The notes beneath the pieces were generated by a model. That model was not told where the DNA came from. It did no database searches and saw only the letters and a list, made by a program, of their open reading frames with translations. This document shows positions 48,785 to 58,757 of a stretch of DNA of 64,000 bases, one piece after another. Source of the DNA: Paenibacillus sp. JZ16 (GTDB lineage: Bacteria; Bacillota; Bacilli; Paenibacillales; Paenibacillaceae). Location: contig NZ_CP017659.1 of NCBI RefSeq assembly GCF_015326965.1, forward strand, positions 6,275,001-6,339,000, read 5' to 3'. The position numbers were made by a program, and so were the translations under genes. Position 1 is the stretch's first letter; every line of letters starts with the position of its first letter.

Positions 48785-49837
48785 ATGAGTAGATTGAAGA
48801 AACTGGCAATAGCAGTATTGGTCCTGATCCTCCTTGCGGGCGGGGCCGTATTTTACGTATGGAATGGTTTACAGCCCGTTCAAAGCTCGGAAACTCCCGT
48901 CGAATTCACCGTGGAGTCCGGCATGAGCACGTCCTCTATCGCCGATCTGCTTGAGGAAAAGGGACTGATCAAGAATGCCCTTATACTTAAAGGTTATTTA
49001 AAGCTTAGCGGGGAAGGAAGCCGTCTGATGGCAGGAACCTATGAGGCAACCCCAGGCACTCCGTTCAAGGAACTGTTATCAAAGATGAACAAAGGCGAAG
49101 TGAAGCCCGAGGAGATGGTTCGTTTCACGATCCCTGAGGGATATACGATCCTTCAAATGGCGGAGACCATCGCTCAAGAGAGCGGAATCGATGAGAAGGA
49201 ATTCTTGAAAGTTGTGGATCAGCCGGCCGGCTGGGATGTTCCGATTGCTGGAGAAATTCCCCAGGAGGCAGACCTCAGGCATCATCTAGAGGGATACTTG
49301 TTCCCTGCGACCTATAATCTGCCGAAAAAGGATATTACGGCAAAAGGTATTGTAGAAACCATGCTGAAAGAAACGGAGAAACGTTTGGCCGAAATTCCGG
49401 ATTGGGAGAGTCAATTGGAGGCTCGCGGCGTAACGTTCCATGAACTCATGACCATCGCTTCGCTGGTGGAGCGGGAAGTGGTTGCAGATCAGGAGCGTGC
49501 CCTGGTGGCTGGCGTTATATATAATCGATTGGAAGAGGACATGAAGCTGGAAATCGATGCAACCGTACAATATCTGTTGGATAAACCGAAGGAACGATTG
49601 CTTTATGCCGACCTTGAGGTTGAAAGCCCGTATAACACATATCGTCAAAAGGGTCTGCCGCCTGGCCCGATCTCGAGCCCGAGCCTGGAATCGATTCAGG
49701 CTGCTTTGAATCCGGAGAAATCCGATTATTTGTTCTATGTAACAAAGAAAGACGGTACACAAGAGCATCTGTTTGCCAAAACGTATAAAGAGCATTTGAA
49801 GAATATCGAGACCAGCAAGAAGATGGCACAACAATAA
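48785..49837 (+). CDS. mltG: Endolytic murein transglycosylase MltG
   Basis: 350 aa. One N-terminal membrane anchor (about residues 5-25) is followed by a LysM-like segment and the YceG domain. The catalytic Glu lies in IASLVEREV near residue 229, followed by DATVQYLLDKP and the conserved SPYNTYRQKGLPPGPISSP. MltG cuts nascent glycan strands and sets their length. The ATG follows AAGGG, a weak site. In Bacillus yrrM, yrrN and yrrO follow; here yrrM is missing. Confidence 0.95.
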   Translation: MSRLKKLAIAVLVLILLAGGAVFYVWNGLQPVQSSETPVEFTVESGMSTSSIADLLEEKGLIKNALILKGYLKLSGEGSRLMAGTYEATPGTPFKELLSKMNKGEVKPEEMVRFTIPEGYTILQMAETIAQESGIDEKEFLKVVDQPAGWDVPIAGEIPQEADLRHHLEGYLFPATYNLPKKDITAKGIVETMLKETEKRLAEIPDWESQLEARGVTFHELMTIASLVEREVVADQERALVAGVIYNRLEEDMKLEIDATVQYLLDKPKERLLYADLEVESPYNTYRQKGLPPGPISSPSLESIQAALNPEKSDYLFYVTKKDGTQEHLFAKTYKEHLKNIETSKKMAQQ

Positions 49838-49843
49838 TATTAC

Positions 49844-49927
49844 GTGTTGAGCAAGTCCGCTGATACGCTGAGTGACAAGGAACAGATCCAGCTCGTACTC
49901 AGAAGAGTCTTGTTGAACAACCTCTAA
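49844..49927 (+). CDS. Possible 27-aa ORF between mltG and the U32 gene
   Basis: A GTG-initiated frame of 27 codons (ends LVLRRVLLNNL) fills most of the gap where Bacillus has the yrrM methyltransferase gene. There is no good ribosome-binding site. It could be a remnant of a lost gene, a translated leader, or chance. Confidence 0.2.
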   Translation: MLSKSADTLSDKEQIQLVLRRVLLNNL

Positions 49928-49945
49928 GTAGGGAGGAATTTTTAA

Positions 49946-50878
49946 ATGAGTATCAAACCTGAATTATTGGCAGCAGCCGGGTCTCTGGCTGATGCCGCTG
50001 CTTACCTGGAAGCGGGAGCCGACGCACTGCTCGTTGGCGAGGATCGATTCGGCATGAGACTGCCTGGCAGTCTGACATTGGATGAAATAACCCAAGTCGT
50101 ACATCTTGCTCATGAACGAGGAAGCAAAGTGTACGTCAGCTTGAACAACTTGATGACAAATGATTTGCTGCCCGAGCTACCTGCCTATGTTAAGGCGCTC
50201 GGAGAAATCGGGGTAGACGCGGTGGAATTTAACGATCCATCCGTACTCACTACCGTAAAAGAGCTGGCTCCACAGGTAAAACTTCATTGGAACGCAGAAA
50301 TGACCGCCACCAACTATTCAACGGCCAATTACTGGGGAAGCAAAGGCGCCTCCCGGGTTATTCTTGCGCGTGAATTAAATATGGACGAGGTAACCGACAT
50401 GAAGCCGCAGCTTCAGCTGGAAGCACAGGTTCAGGTTCATGGCATGACCAACATCTATCATTCCAAGCGGCGCCTGGTGAACAGCTATATGCAGCAGCAG
50501 GGCAGACCGGTGCATGAAGGCAGCCTTGGCAAGGAGCGCGGTTTGTTTCTCATTGAAGCTGAGCGTCAAGAAGAGAAATATCCGATCTATGAAGATATCA
50601 ACGGAACCCATATTATGAGTTCGGAGGATATTTGCATTCTGGAGGATTTGCATCTGTTAATGGCAGCAGGCATGGACAGCTTTAAGGTTGAGACGCTGCT
50701 GAAGCCGCGGCATTACAATGAGCTGGTGATTCGAACCTATTGCCAAGCGATTGATTTATATGCTGCAGATGCATCCACTTATGCTTTTCAGGAAGAGTGG
50801 ATGGACGGAATTCGCGCGATTCAGGATCCGGAACGTGAATTGTCGTTTGGATTTTTCTATAAGGAACAAGTTTATTAA
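49946..50878 (+). CDS. U32 family peptidase-like protein, short form (YrrN-like)
   Basis: 310 aa. A TIM-barrel-like U32 protein beginning KPELLAAAGSLADAAAYLEAGADALLVGEDRFG. It lacks the C-terminal Cys cluster of the longer partner. In E. coli the related U32 proteins RlhA and TrhP hydroxylate rRNA or tRNA, and TrhO/TrhP-type tRNA U34 hydroxylation in B. subtilis involves YrrN-YrrO; an RNA-modifying role with the next gene is therefore likely. RBS GGGAGGAA precedes the ATG. The partner starts 12 nt later. Confidence 0.88.
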   Translation: MSIKPELLAAAGSLADAAAYLEAGADALLVGEDRFGMRLPGSLTLDEITQVVHLAHERGSKVYVSLNNLMTNDLLPELPAYVKALGEIGVDAVEFNDPSVLTTVKELAPQVKLHWNAEMTATNYSTANYWGSKGASRVILARELNMDEVTDMKPQLQLEAQVQVHGMTNIYHSKRRLVNSYMQQQGRPVHEGSLGKERGLFLIEAERQEEKYPIYEDINGTHIMSSEDICILEDLHLLMAAGMDSFKVETLLKPRHYNELVIRTYCQAIDLYAADASTYAFQEEWMDGIRAIQDPERELSFGFFYKEQVY

Positions 50879-50890
50879 GGAGTGGACAGC

Positions 50891-52234
50891 ATGGAAGCAA
50901 TGGCACAGCCAAAGTACAAGGGCAAACGCTATCGCCTGGACAAGCCGGAATTGCTCGCCCCGGCGGGTAATCTGGAAAAACTGAAATTTGCGGTGCATTA
51001 TGGCGCCGATGCGGTATACATTGGGGGCCAGAAATACGGGCTTCGTTCAAATGCGGACAATTTCAGTTTTGAAGAAATGAAAGAGGGCGTGGAGTTCGCC
51101 AAGAAATACGGCGCCAAAGTATTTGTGGCAACCAACATATATGCGCATAATGAGGACATTGAGGGAATTGAAGCCTACCTGCGAAGTTTGGAGGAAGCAG
51201 GCATTGCGGCAATCATCGCCGCAGATCCGGCAATTATTGAAGTGGCCAAACGTGCCGCGCCCAAGCTCGAAGTTCATCTGAGCACACAGCAATCCACGCT
51301 GAATTGGCAGGCCGTGAAGTTCTGGAAGGATGAAGGATTGCCGCGGGTTGTACTTGGACGCGAGGCGAGTCTGGAGGAAATCGCGGCGATTAAAGAGCAT
51401 GTCGATATTGAGATTGAGGCCTTTATCCATGGCGCGATGTGCTCCTCGTTCTCCGGTCGCTGCGTGTTGTCCAATCATTTTACGGATCGTGATTCCAACC
51501 GGGGCGGATGCTGCCAATCCTGCCGTTGGAAATACGATTTGTTTGTGGATGGAAGAGAAGAGCAAGGCCAGTGGGTATCGGAAGAGCAGCAGTTGATGGA
51601 ACAGCCGGCCCCTGCTCCGTCCCCATTCAAACCGGGCGTTACGCAGATCCCGTTGTTCCAGCCGGAAGACAACCAGTTTACGATGGGGTCGAAGGATCTC
51701 TGCATGCTCGAGCATATTCCGGATCTGATTGAGGTGGGAATCGACAGCTTCAAGATTGAAGGACGGATGAAGTCGATCCATTACGTAGCGACTGTGGTTA
51801 ATGTATATCGACAGGCGATTGATTCCTATATGGCTGACCCTGATCATTATGTATTGAAGCCGGAATGGATCGAAGAAATTAATAAAGCGGCCAATCGACC
51901 GCTGAATACCGGGTTCTTCTATGATACACCGGACCATGAGGATCATATCTATGAACCCGAAGAGAAGGCGGTCCCTTATGACTTCGCCGGCCTGGTGATG
52001 GACTATGACGAGAAGTCGGGAACGGCTGTCATTCAGCAGCGGAACCACTTTAAGCCAGGGGATGAAATCGAGTTTTTCGGACCGGAAGGAACCTTCTTTA
52101 AGCAGGCAGTTGGTCCTATTGAGGATGAGAACGGCAGTGAACTTGATGCAGCTCGCCATCCTTTGCAGCTCATTCGCATGAAGGTGGATCAGCCGGTGCG
52201 CCATTTTGATATGATGAGAAAGCGTAAAGGGTAA
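50891..52234 (+). CDS. U32 family peptidase-like protein with Cys cluster (YrrO-like)
   Basis: 447 aa. The U32 signature ELLAPAGNLEKLKFAVHYGADAVYIGG is near residue 20. A Cys cluster, CSSFSGRC...GGCCQSC near residues 181-212, fits a 4Fe-4S site as proposed for tRNA-hydroxylating U32 proteins. IEGRMKSIHYVATVVNVYR and a C-terminal beta domain complete the family layout. I chose the ATG at 50891, 9 nt after AAGGAG; an in-frame GTG at 50882 overlaps that site. Together with the short form it forms the yrrN-yrrO pair. Confidence 0.93.
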   Translation: MEAMAQPKYKGKRYRLDKPELLAPAGNLEKLKFAVHYGADAVYIGGQKYGLRSNADNFSFEEMKEGVEFAKKYGAKVFVATNIYAHNEDIEGIEAYLRSLEEAGIAAIIAADPAIIEVAKRAAPKLEVHLSTQQSTLNWQAVKFWKDEGLPRVVLGREASLEEIAAIKEHVDIEIEAFIHGAMCSSFSGRCVLSNHFTDRDSNRGGCCQSCRWKYDLFVDGREEQGQWVSEEQQLMEQPAPAPSPFKPGVTQIPLFQPEDNQFTMGSKDLCMLEHIPDLIEVGIDSFKIEGRMKSIHYVATVVNVYRQAIDSYMADPDHYVLKPEWIEEINKAANRPLNTGFFYDTPDHEDHIYEPEEKAVPYDFAGLVMDYDEKSGTAVIQQRNHFKPGDEIEFFGPEGTFFKQAVGPIEDENGSELDAARHPLQLIRMKVDQPVRHFDMMRKRKG

Positions 52235-52266
52235 CAAAAAATAGATCTAAAGAACTACACAATTGA

Positions 52267-52304
52267 GAATCCGGGTCTGTGGATGGACCTTGGATTCTTT
52301 TTGT
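52267..52304 (+). terminator. Terminator after the U32 pair
   Basis: GAATCC and GGTC pair with GGACC and GGATTC around TGTGGAT, followed by TTTTTG. Confidence 0.85.
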
Positions 52305-52449
52305 TTGTAAAAAAATTAGGGATTAAGAATTATTTTTTTGCGAAAACCCAAAGGAAAACACCTCCAATTGTCGAAATAAAGAGTAACGAATACGTTGCAA
52401 GGGATTGGACCGACGTATTAATAATATGATTGTGGTAGGTGAACAGCTA

Positions 52450-54621
52450 ATGTCAGAAGTTGAGCAGCATGATAAGAAGCCGAAAAAGGGCAAGAAGCCC
52501 GGGGGTATCAAAGAGAAAAAGGAAAAATCTTCGGCATCAACAGGGATACATACTGCCAAGTCGTTTTTTTCAAACGTGGGAACGGCTATAAGCCGGATGC
52601 CGATGAACCCGGCGAAATCCGTCGGAATTCGATTGTTCCTGATCTTTTTGTCAGCGATTGTATTTTTTGTGATCGTCTTGGGTTATCTGTCCTACGATAA
52701 GGCGAAGAGCACGATTGAGAAGAATGCTGCAAACGGCAATCAGCAGACGATCATTCAAACCTCTGAGAAAATCGACATCATTCTGGAGAAGTACGAGAAT
52801 GCCGGTAGACAAATCTTCTATGACATTGAATTGCAGAAGTTGTTGTCTGAATACACGGATAAAAAGTTAAGCGATTACGACGCGTTTACGGTGGAGCGCA
52901 GCATTCGGGATAAACTATCCAATCAGATTACATCGGATTCGTCGATCCGAGCCATTTATTTGATTCCTACCAAGAGTGAGAAGATCATATCGGCAGGTCA
53001 AGCCTCAGAGTCTTCGAAAACCGTCCTTGAGCAAAGCTGGTATACCGAATTGAAGGAAGGCGACAAGAAGATTATGTGGCTGCCAACGATGCAGAACAGC
53101 GGGGCACCATATTTCACGATTGCCCGTTCTTTAGGGTCTATGAACGATCTGACTTCAACGTATGTGGTGATGTTTGAACTTAACGCCTCGGTACTGGATA
53201 CGCAGCTGAAGGGAATCAACCTGGGCGAGAACGGCCAGCTGCAATTGATCAGTCCGGAAGGCATCGTTGTTTCCTCCAGCGAGTCCTCCATTGTAGGTTC
53301 GGAAACCGCTTGGACGTTTGCGAAGGAATTTCCGGCCGACACCAAAACGGATGACGTAAGAACGAAGGATGAGGAAGGAAGAAATGTGCTGGCGGTTTAT
53401 AATACGCTGAACACCAACGATTGGAAGCTCGTAGGATCTGTCCAAACCAGCGAGCTGACGAAGGATGCATCAAGCATACTGGTCATCACGCTTATCGTGG
53501 CTGCCATCGACGTTATTTTTGCCATTCTGATCGGGATTTGGATGGTAAGAATGATTGCCCGTCCATTAGGCAAGCTTAACCTGTTGATGAAGGAAGGCGC
53601 CAAAGGCAATTTGAATGTTCGCACAGACCATAAGAGCCAGGACGAAATCGGTCAGCTCTCCGCAAGCTTTAACGATATGATGGAGCAGATTACCGGACTC
53701 GTTCAGCAAACGAGCAATACCGCTCAGGAAGTGCTTAGAACGGCAACCGAGTTAAGTGATGCCTCGAAGAAGACGGCTATTTCCGCCAAAGAAATTGCCG
53801 TAGCGACCGAGGAAATTGCCAACGGTGCCAGCAGTCTGGCGGTTGAAGCCGAGCGCGGCAGCGATCTGACCAACAATATCTCGAAGCAGATGCAAATGGT
53901 CGTTTCAGCCAACGAAGAGATGGGCAAATCGGCCCGTCACGTGGAAAGCGCGAGTGAGCTTGGAACGAAGCATTTGAGCGACTTGCTGGATAAGACCCAT
54001 CAGACTGAGGATATGACCCGTTCCATGATGCACAAGGTTGATGGCTTGAAGGAGACAACCTCCTCGGTTGTCAAAGTGCTGGACGTACTTCAGAATATTA
54101 CAAAGCAAACGAATATCCTTTCATTGAATGCAACAATCGAGGCTGCCCGTGCTGGGGCGGCTGGTAAAGGCTTTATGGTCGTGGCCGATGAGATCCGCCA
54201 GCTGGCAGACCAATCCAGGCAGTCCATTGATATGGTGAGCCAGATTACAGACCGGATCATGACCGAGATGAATGAAACCGTCCAGGTATTGCTGGATGCG
54301 AATCCTCTCTTCAAAGGTCAGATGGACGCTGTTAAGGAAACAAATGATATCTTCGTATCCGTTCAGCAGCAGATGGTCGATTTTATCGAATCCTTGGATT
54401 CGGTAACGCATTCGATTGATGAACTGAATGAATCTCAGAATGTACTTTCGGAAGCGATGAGTAATGTGAGCGCGGTAGCGGAAGAATCCTCCGCAACTTC
54501 GGAAGAGGTAGCTTCTCTCTCTACAGAGCAGCAAAGCGTCAGCAGTCAGCTGGTTAATCTATCATCGCAGCTGGAGAATGTATCGAATGACCTGAAAGAG
54601 ACCTTGTCTCGTTTTAGACTG
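52450..54621 (+). CDS. Methyl-accepting chemotaxis protein
   Basis: 723 aa. A long Lys-rich cytoplasmic N-terminus ([18 protein letters not shown]) precedes TM1 at about 63-83, an extracellular Cache-type sensor of about 255 residues, TM2 near 342-364, HAMP, then the signalling domain with the hairpin tip [20 protein letters not shown] near 555. The ligand is unknown. The ATG at 52450 is 7 nt after AGGTGA; the frame is open further upstream without a site. No CheR-tethering pentapeptide is visible at the end (LSRFRL). It is flanked by terminators. The stop is TAA at 54622-54624. Confidence 0.93.
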
Positions 54622-54639
54622 TAAGATTGTTATAATTCA

Positions 54640-54680
54640 AAGGCTGCTCCATCCGTTTAAGCTGATGGGGCAGCCTTTTT
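54640..54680 (+). terminator. Terminator after the chemoreceptor gene
   Basis: AAGGCTGCTCCAT pairs with ATGGGGCAGCCTT around CCGTTTAAGCTG, followed by TTT. Confidence 0.9.
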
Positions 54681-54688
54681 CATATTAC

Positions 54689-54794
54689 TGAATTTATAAG
54701 TTTTCAGCGAAGCATATAAGCAACGAAGCATAGGCTCCACTTTGTGGGGCTATTTTTGATGCCGGATAAAAATAACTTTCAGAGGCAATGATAA
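54689..54794 (+). promoter_or_regulatory. Region before gerA: sigma-G-like boxes and a second terminator
   Basis: TGAATT (54689) and CATATAA (54713) are 18 nt apart, close to the sigma-G pattern, but a hairpin ATA-GCTCCAC/GTGGGGC-TAT with TTTTT (54730-54756) lies just downstream. Beyond it, GGATA (54764) and CAATGATA (54786) form a second, weaker pair. Forespore transcription of ger operons is the rule in Bacillus; which pair is used here is unclear. Confidence 0.3.
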
Positions 54795-54825
54795 CGGAGA
54801 ATATGGTTGAAGGAGTCGAGGTCAC

Positions 54826-56334
54826 TTGAATACAAGGCAGCCTGGTTATACACCTGAATTCCTGTCAACGAATCTTAAGGAAAATCTGACAACATTTAGC
54901 TTGTTACTCAACGATCCTAGCGACCTTACCACGAAAGTGCTGCAGGTTGGAGGGAGCACTTATACCTCTGCCATTGTCAGCCTCGAAGGGTTATCTGATC
55001 AATTGTTGATTAAGGAGCAGATAATCCAGCCGATCCAGCAAAATCAGGAGCTTTCCCAGGAATCCATGATAAGTGCTCATATGATGCTGCACGAGATTGA
55101 GAATCGGATGATATCGCTGCAGATAACCAATCGTACAAGGCGATGGGATGAGGTGATTCCTATCATACTCTCGGGCGATACCGCTTTAATGCTGGAGGGG
55201 ACGGATGAAGTCTTACTGATCAAAAGCCGGAAGTGGCCGGCACGCAGCATTGAGGAGCCTCAAACCGAAGCGTTGGTTCGCGGGCCGAGGGTGGGATTCA
55301 CGGAGAGCATTTACACGAACATATCTCTATTGCGAAGACATATTCGGGAGCCTAATCTGACGATCGACACGCACATCATCGGCAGACGATCCAATCAATC
55401 CCTTGCGGTCATCTATATTAAAGGCCTGACGAATCCCGATCTAATCGAAGAAGTGAACCGCAGGCTGAAGTCACTGGATCTTGATTATGCTCCTGAATCC
55501 GGGACGGTAGAGCAGTGGATTGAAGACAGCTTTTTATCGCCGTTTCCGCAGATCCTGAATACCGAACGACCTGATAAAGTGACATCTGCCTTGCTGCAAG
55601 GAAAAGTAGCGGTTTTGCTGGATGGTACACCCTTTGTGCTGCTTCTACCGTTTACTTTCGTTTCTCTGTTGCATTCGCCAGAAGATTATTATGAACGATG
55701 GAGCATTGGCTCGCTTATACGCTTGCTGCGCCTGGCGGCTATCGGAATTACCTTGTTTCTACCCGCGCTGTATATTGCTATTCTGTCTTTCCATCCAGGG
55801 ATGATTCCGTTTAAGCTCGTATTCTCGATTGCTGCCTCCCGGGAAGGTGTACCTTTCCCTGCTGTGATCGAAGCCTTACTGATGGAGGTTACACTGGAAT
55901 TGCTGCGTGAAGCGGGAATCCGCCTACCGAAGCCGATAGGTCAGACGATTGGTATTGTCGGAGGACTTGTAATAGGGGAGGCTGCGGTTCAGGCTGGGAT
56001 CGTGAGCCCGATTATGGTTATCATTGTGGCCCTGACAGCGATATCGTCTTTTGCCATTCCATCTTACAGCGCAGGCATATCTTTTCGAATGCTGCGCTTT
56101 GCAATCATGATTGCTGCAAGCTTTCTGGGACTGTACGGGATCGTGTTGACTTTTATCATGATCTGTATCCACTTGATGAGGCTGCACACTTTTGGAATCC
56201 CTTATCTCAGTCCCGTTGCACCCTCTATTCAGCATGATTGGAAGGATATGTTTATCCGCGTGCCGGTGACTTGGCTTACGCGCAGACCTTTATTTATGAA
56301 GCCCCAAGACATCCATCGGGCAAAAAAGCGGTGA
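54826..56334 (+). CDS. GerA-type germinant receptor A subunit
   Basis: 502 aa. The soluble N-terminal domain (about 1-265) contains the family segments RGPRVGFTESIYTNISLLRRHI and GRRSNQSLAVIYIKG. About five membrane segments follow, with FHPGMIPFKLVFSIAASREGVPFP and EAGIRLPKPIGQTIGIVGGLVIGEAAV. It is part of the spore inner-membrane nutrient receptor. The start is TTG with AGGAG about 10 nt upstream; an upstream ATG is out of frame. The B-subunit gene starts 6 nt after the stop. Confidence 0.95.
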   Translation: MNTRQPGYTPEFLSTNLKENLTTFSLLLNDPSDLTTKVLQVGGSTYTSAIVSLEGLSDQLLIKEQIIQPIQQNQELSQESMISAHMMLHEIENRMISLQITNRTRRWDEVIPIILSGDTALMLEGTDEVLLIKSRKWPARSIEEPQTEALVRGPRVGFTESIYTNISLLRRHIREPNLTIDTHIIGRRSNQSLAVIYIKGLTNPDLIEEVNRRLKSLDLDYAPESGTVEQWIEDSFLSPFPQILNTERPDKVTSALLQGKVAVLLDGTPFVLLLPFTFVSLLHSPEDYYERWSIGSLIRLLRLAAIGITLFLPALYIAILSFHPGMIPFKLVFSIAASREGVPFPAVIEALLMEVTLELLREAGIRLPKPIGQTIGIVGGLVIGEAAVQAGIVSPIMVIIVALTAISSFAIPSYSAGISFRMLRFAIMIAASFLGLYGIVLTFIMICIHLMRLHTFGIPYLSPVAPSIQHDWKDMFIRVPVTWLTRRPLFMKPQDIHRAKKR

Positions 56335-56340
56335 TTTGTA

Positions 56341-57447
56341 ATGAACAATAACCAGTTAAGCAATCAATCGATTGGCAGTAAAGAGATTGTATATTCTGTT
56401 AGTAATATGTTGATAGGACTCGGAATCCTTACGCTCCCTAATACGATTGCAAGGAACACCCATTTTTCGGATGGCTGGATGTCGATCATGCTTGGGGGCA
56501 TGATCGCTCTTGGATTTGCATGGGCGATCGGGGCGTTGGCTTCAAGGTTTCCCGGCAAAAATTATCATGCGATGGCAACAATCATCCTGAATCGAAAAGC
56601 AGCCCATGTGGTGACGCTGCTGATCAGTTTATACCTATTGTTGTTTGTCAGTTATCAAGTGCGCGGGGTTTCCACCATCACAAGACTATATCTATTTGAT
56701 AACACGCCGGAGGAAATCATCGGTTTAGTTTACTTACTGGTGCTCATTTACGCAGCCGCAGGGCCGAGTATCGCTTTGGTACGCCTGAATCTGATTTTTT
56801 TCCCCATTGTCCTATCGATCATGCTGCTGATCGTAATTTTGAATCTCGGAAGTTTAAACATGCATTATCTGCTGCCTGTGTTGAAAACCGACTGGAGACG
56901 AATCGTTATCACTTCAAAGGATACGGTATTCTCCTATTTAGGGCTCGAAATTATGCTGTTTTATAACATTTACGTTGTCAGGAAAAGCAAGCTTCTCGGT
57001 TCCGTCTTCCGGGGGGTGTTAATACCCATCTTTATCTACTTCATTATTTTCGTTTTTGTCATTGGCGTTTTTGGACCGATCGTGGTCTCCAATACATTGT
57101 ATCCGTTAGCGGAATTGGCTAAAGAGGTTGAGGTCCCTGGGGGTATATTTGAACGGTTTGAATTTTTCTTTTTTGTCATCTGGTTGATGACGTTATTCAG
57201 CACGAATGCGATGGCGTTTGATGTAGCTTTACTGGCACTGGAATCCGTTTTTCCGAAATATCGCAGATTTACGATGATCCTCATTCTGGCACCAATCCTG
57301 TTCATCCTCGGTTTATTGCCAAGCACGCTCCGGGAGCTTAACGTAGTTGCCGAATGGATCAGCTATATGGGTATCGGATTCGCATGGGTGCTTCCGGCTC
57401 TGCTGTTCTTGGTGGCCAAGATACGGGGGGTGAAGGGCAATGGCTAA
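56341..57447 (+). CDS. GerB-type germination permease subunit
   Basis: 368 aa, ten membrane segments, APC/amino-acid-permease fold of the endospore germination permease family. Begins QSIGSKEIVYSVSNMLIGLGILTLPNTIA. In B. subtilis receptors the B subunit holds the nutrient-binding site; the ligand here is unknown. It starts 6 nt after the A subunit and overlaps the C subunit by 8 nt, so ABC are translated from one message. Confidence 0.95.
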   Translation: MNNNQLSNQSIGSKEIVYSVSNMLIGLGILTLPNTIARNTHFSDGWMSIMLGGMIALGFAWAIGALASRFPGKNYHAMATIILNRKAAHVVTLLISLYLLLFVSYQVRGVSTITRLYLFDNTPEEIIGLVYLLVLIYAAAGPSIALVRLNLIFFPIVLSIMLLIVILNLGSLNMHYLLPVLKTDWRRIVITSKDTVFSYLGLEIMLFYNIYVVRKSKLLGSVFRGVLIPIFIYFIIFVFVIGVFGPIVVSNTLYPLAELAKEVEVPGGIFERFEFFFFVIWLMTLFSTNAMAFDVALLALESVFPKYRRFTMILILAPILFILGLLPSTLRELNVVAEWISYMGIGFAWVLPALLFLVAKIRGVKGNG

Positions 57448-58591
57448 AATGCTTCGGATGCTGATGTTATTCATGCTGGTATGGCCTTTGGCAGGCTGCT
57501 GGGACCGCATAGAAATCGAGGAGCGTGGATTTGTGGTAGGAACTGCCCTTGATGAGGCAGAGAATGGACAAATTAAGCTTACGTTTCAAATTGTCGTGCC
57601 TACACAGATGAAAGGGTCCAGCGGTCAGAAGAATGAGGGTGGGAGCCCTTTTATCAATCTATCCTCAACCGCGGACAGCGTATTCAAGGCTGCACGGAAG
57701 ATGTCGAATGAGATCAGCCGCTCTCCTTATCTTGCCCATAACCAAGTGATCATCATCTCGGAGAAACTGGTTGAAACGGAGCACGTTGGGGATGTACTGG
57801 ATTTATTCGTCAGGGATCCGGAGAACCGAAGAGCATCTAATATTATGGTCTCTCATGGAGAGGCGAGCAAGATACTGGAAACCCATTCGAAGATTGAAAC
57901 CTTGCCTGCGCAATATATTCGTTCAACGCAAGAGAATAAGGATAAGAGCGAATCCATCACGCCTCCTACAAATATTGGTGAACTGCATCATTTTCTGCTA
58001 TCCAAGTCCAGTTATGCCCTACCTAAGATTTCCATCACGGAGGATGACAGAATATCCACCAGTGGCGCCGCAGTGTTTAACGGTGAGAACTACGAGTTCA
58101 AGGGCTTTCTGGACCAGGATGAAACCACGGGCCGTAATATGATCCAGGGAACGGTCAAAACAGCATCATTGGAACTGGTTGTTCACGGCAAACAGCTTGT
58201 TTATGAAGTCAAGGAGTTCAACCGGATCATTCGCGTCCATCTGGACGATCGGGGACTTCCTGAATTTGATGTTGAGATTTCGGTCAGAGGAAATATTGGA
58301 GAATCGGAGCTGGATCAAGGCGAAAACGTTCGTGAATTAAACGGAGAGATCAAACGCAAAGCCGAGCAACGGATCAAGCAAATTGCCATGGACGTTATTC
58401 TTAAGGCGCAGAACGAATATAAAACCGACTTCCTGGGGTTTTGGAAAAAATGCCAAGAAAGGGAATATCGCACATGGGTGCGTTACGAGAATGACTGGGA
58501 CCGTGGCCAATCTATATTTTCGCAATGCAAGATTCATGTGAACGTTGACGCAAAAGTCAGAACCATTGGAACCGTTACCGGTACCGAATAA
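57440..58591 (+). CDS. Ger(x)C family germination lipoprotein
   Basis: 383 aa. A lipoprotein signal ends PLAGC-WDRIEIEERGFVVG near residue 18, the Ger(x)C signature. The mature protein has the usual three-domain length. It is anchored to the outer face of the inner spore membrane by lipid and completes the receptor. It overlaps the B subunit by 8 nt. A small gene begins 13 nt after its stop. Confidence 0.95.
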   Translation: MAKMLRMLMLFMLVWPLAGCWDRIEIEERGFVVGTALDEAENGQIKLTFQIVVPTQMKGSSGQKNEGGSPFINLSSTADSVFKAARKMSNEISRSPYLAHNQVIIISEKLVETEHVGDVLDLFVRDPENRRASNIMVSHGEASKILETHSKIETLPAQYIRSTQENKDKSESITPPTNIGELHHFLLSKSSYALPKISITEDDRISTSGAAVFNGENYEFKGFLDQDETTGRNMIQGTVKTASLELVVHGKQLVYEVKEFNRIIRVHLDDRGLPEFDVEISVRGNIGESELDQGENVRELNGEIKRKAEQRIKQIAMDVILKAQNEYKTDFLGFWKKCQEREYRTWVRYENDWDRGQSIFSQCKIHVNVDAKVRTIGTVTGTE

Positions 58592-58604
58592 GAGAAGAGG
58601 GGAA

Positions 58605-58757
58605 ATGATGGACCTTCGCTATGACCTTTTGTTAAATCCGCTTGTTGTGATATGCACACTCCTGCTCATCATTGTTCCGTTCACCCTATTCAAAATAAAT
58701 CAGTATTTGCACAAATATGGTGACCCGCCCTGGAAGCAGCCAAAGAAACCGGATTAA
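58605..58757 (+). CDS. Small membrane protein in the ger operon, possible D subunit
   Basis: 50 aa. One long hydrophobic segment at about residues 10-30 (NPLVVICTLLLIIVPFTLF) and a Pro/Lys-rich tail ending in KKPD. The ATG pair at 58605 and 58608 follows AGAGGGG by about 3-6 nt. Some gerA-type operons in Bacillus encode a short membrane D subunit that modulates the receptor; size and position fit, but D subunits usually have two helices. Likely co-transcribed with gerABC. Confidence 0.65.
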   Translation: MMDLRYDLLLNPLVVICTLLLIIVPFTLFKINQYLHKYGDPPWKQPKKPD

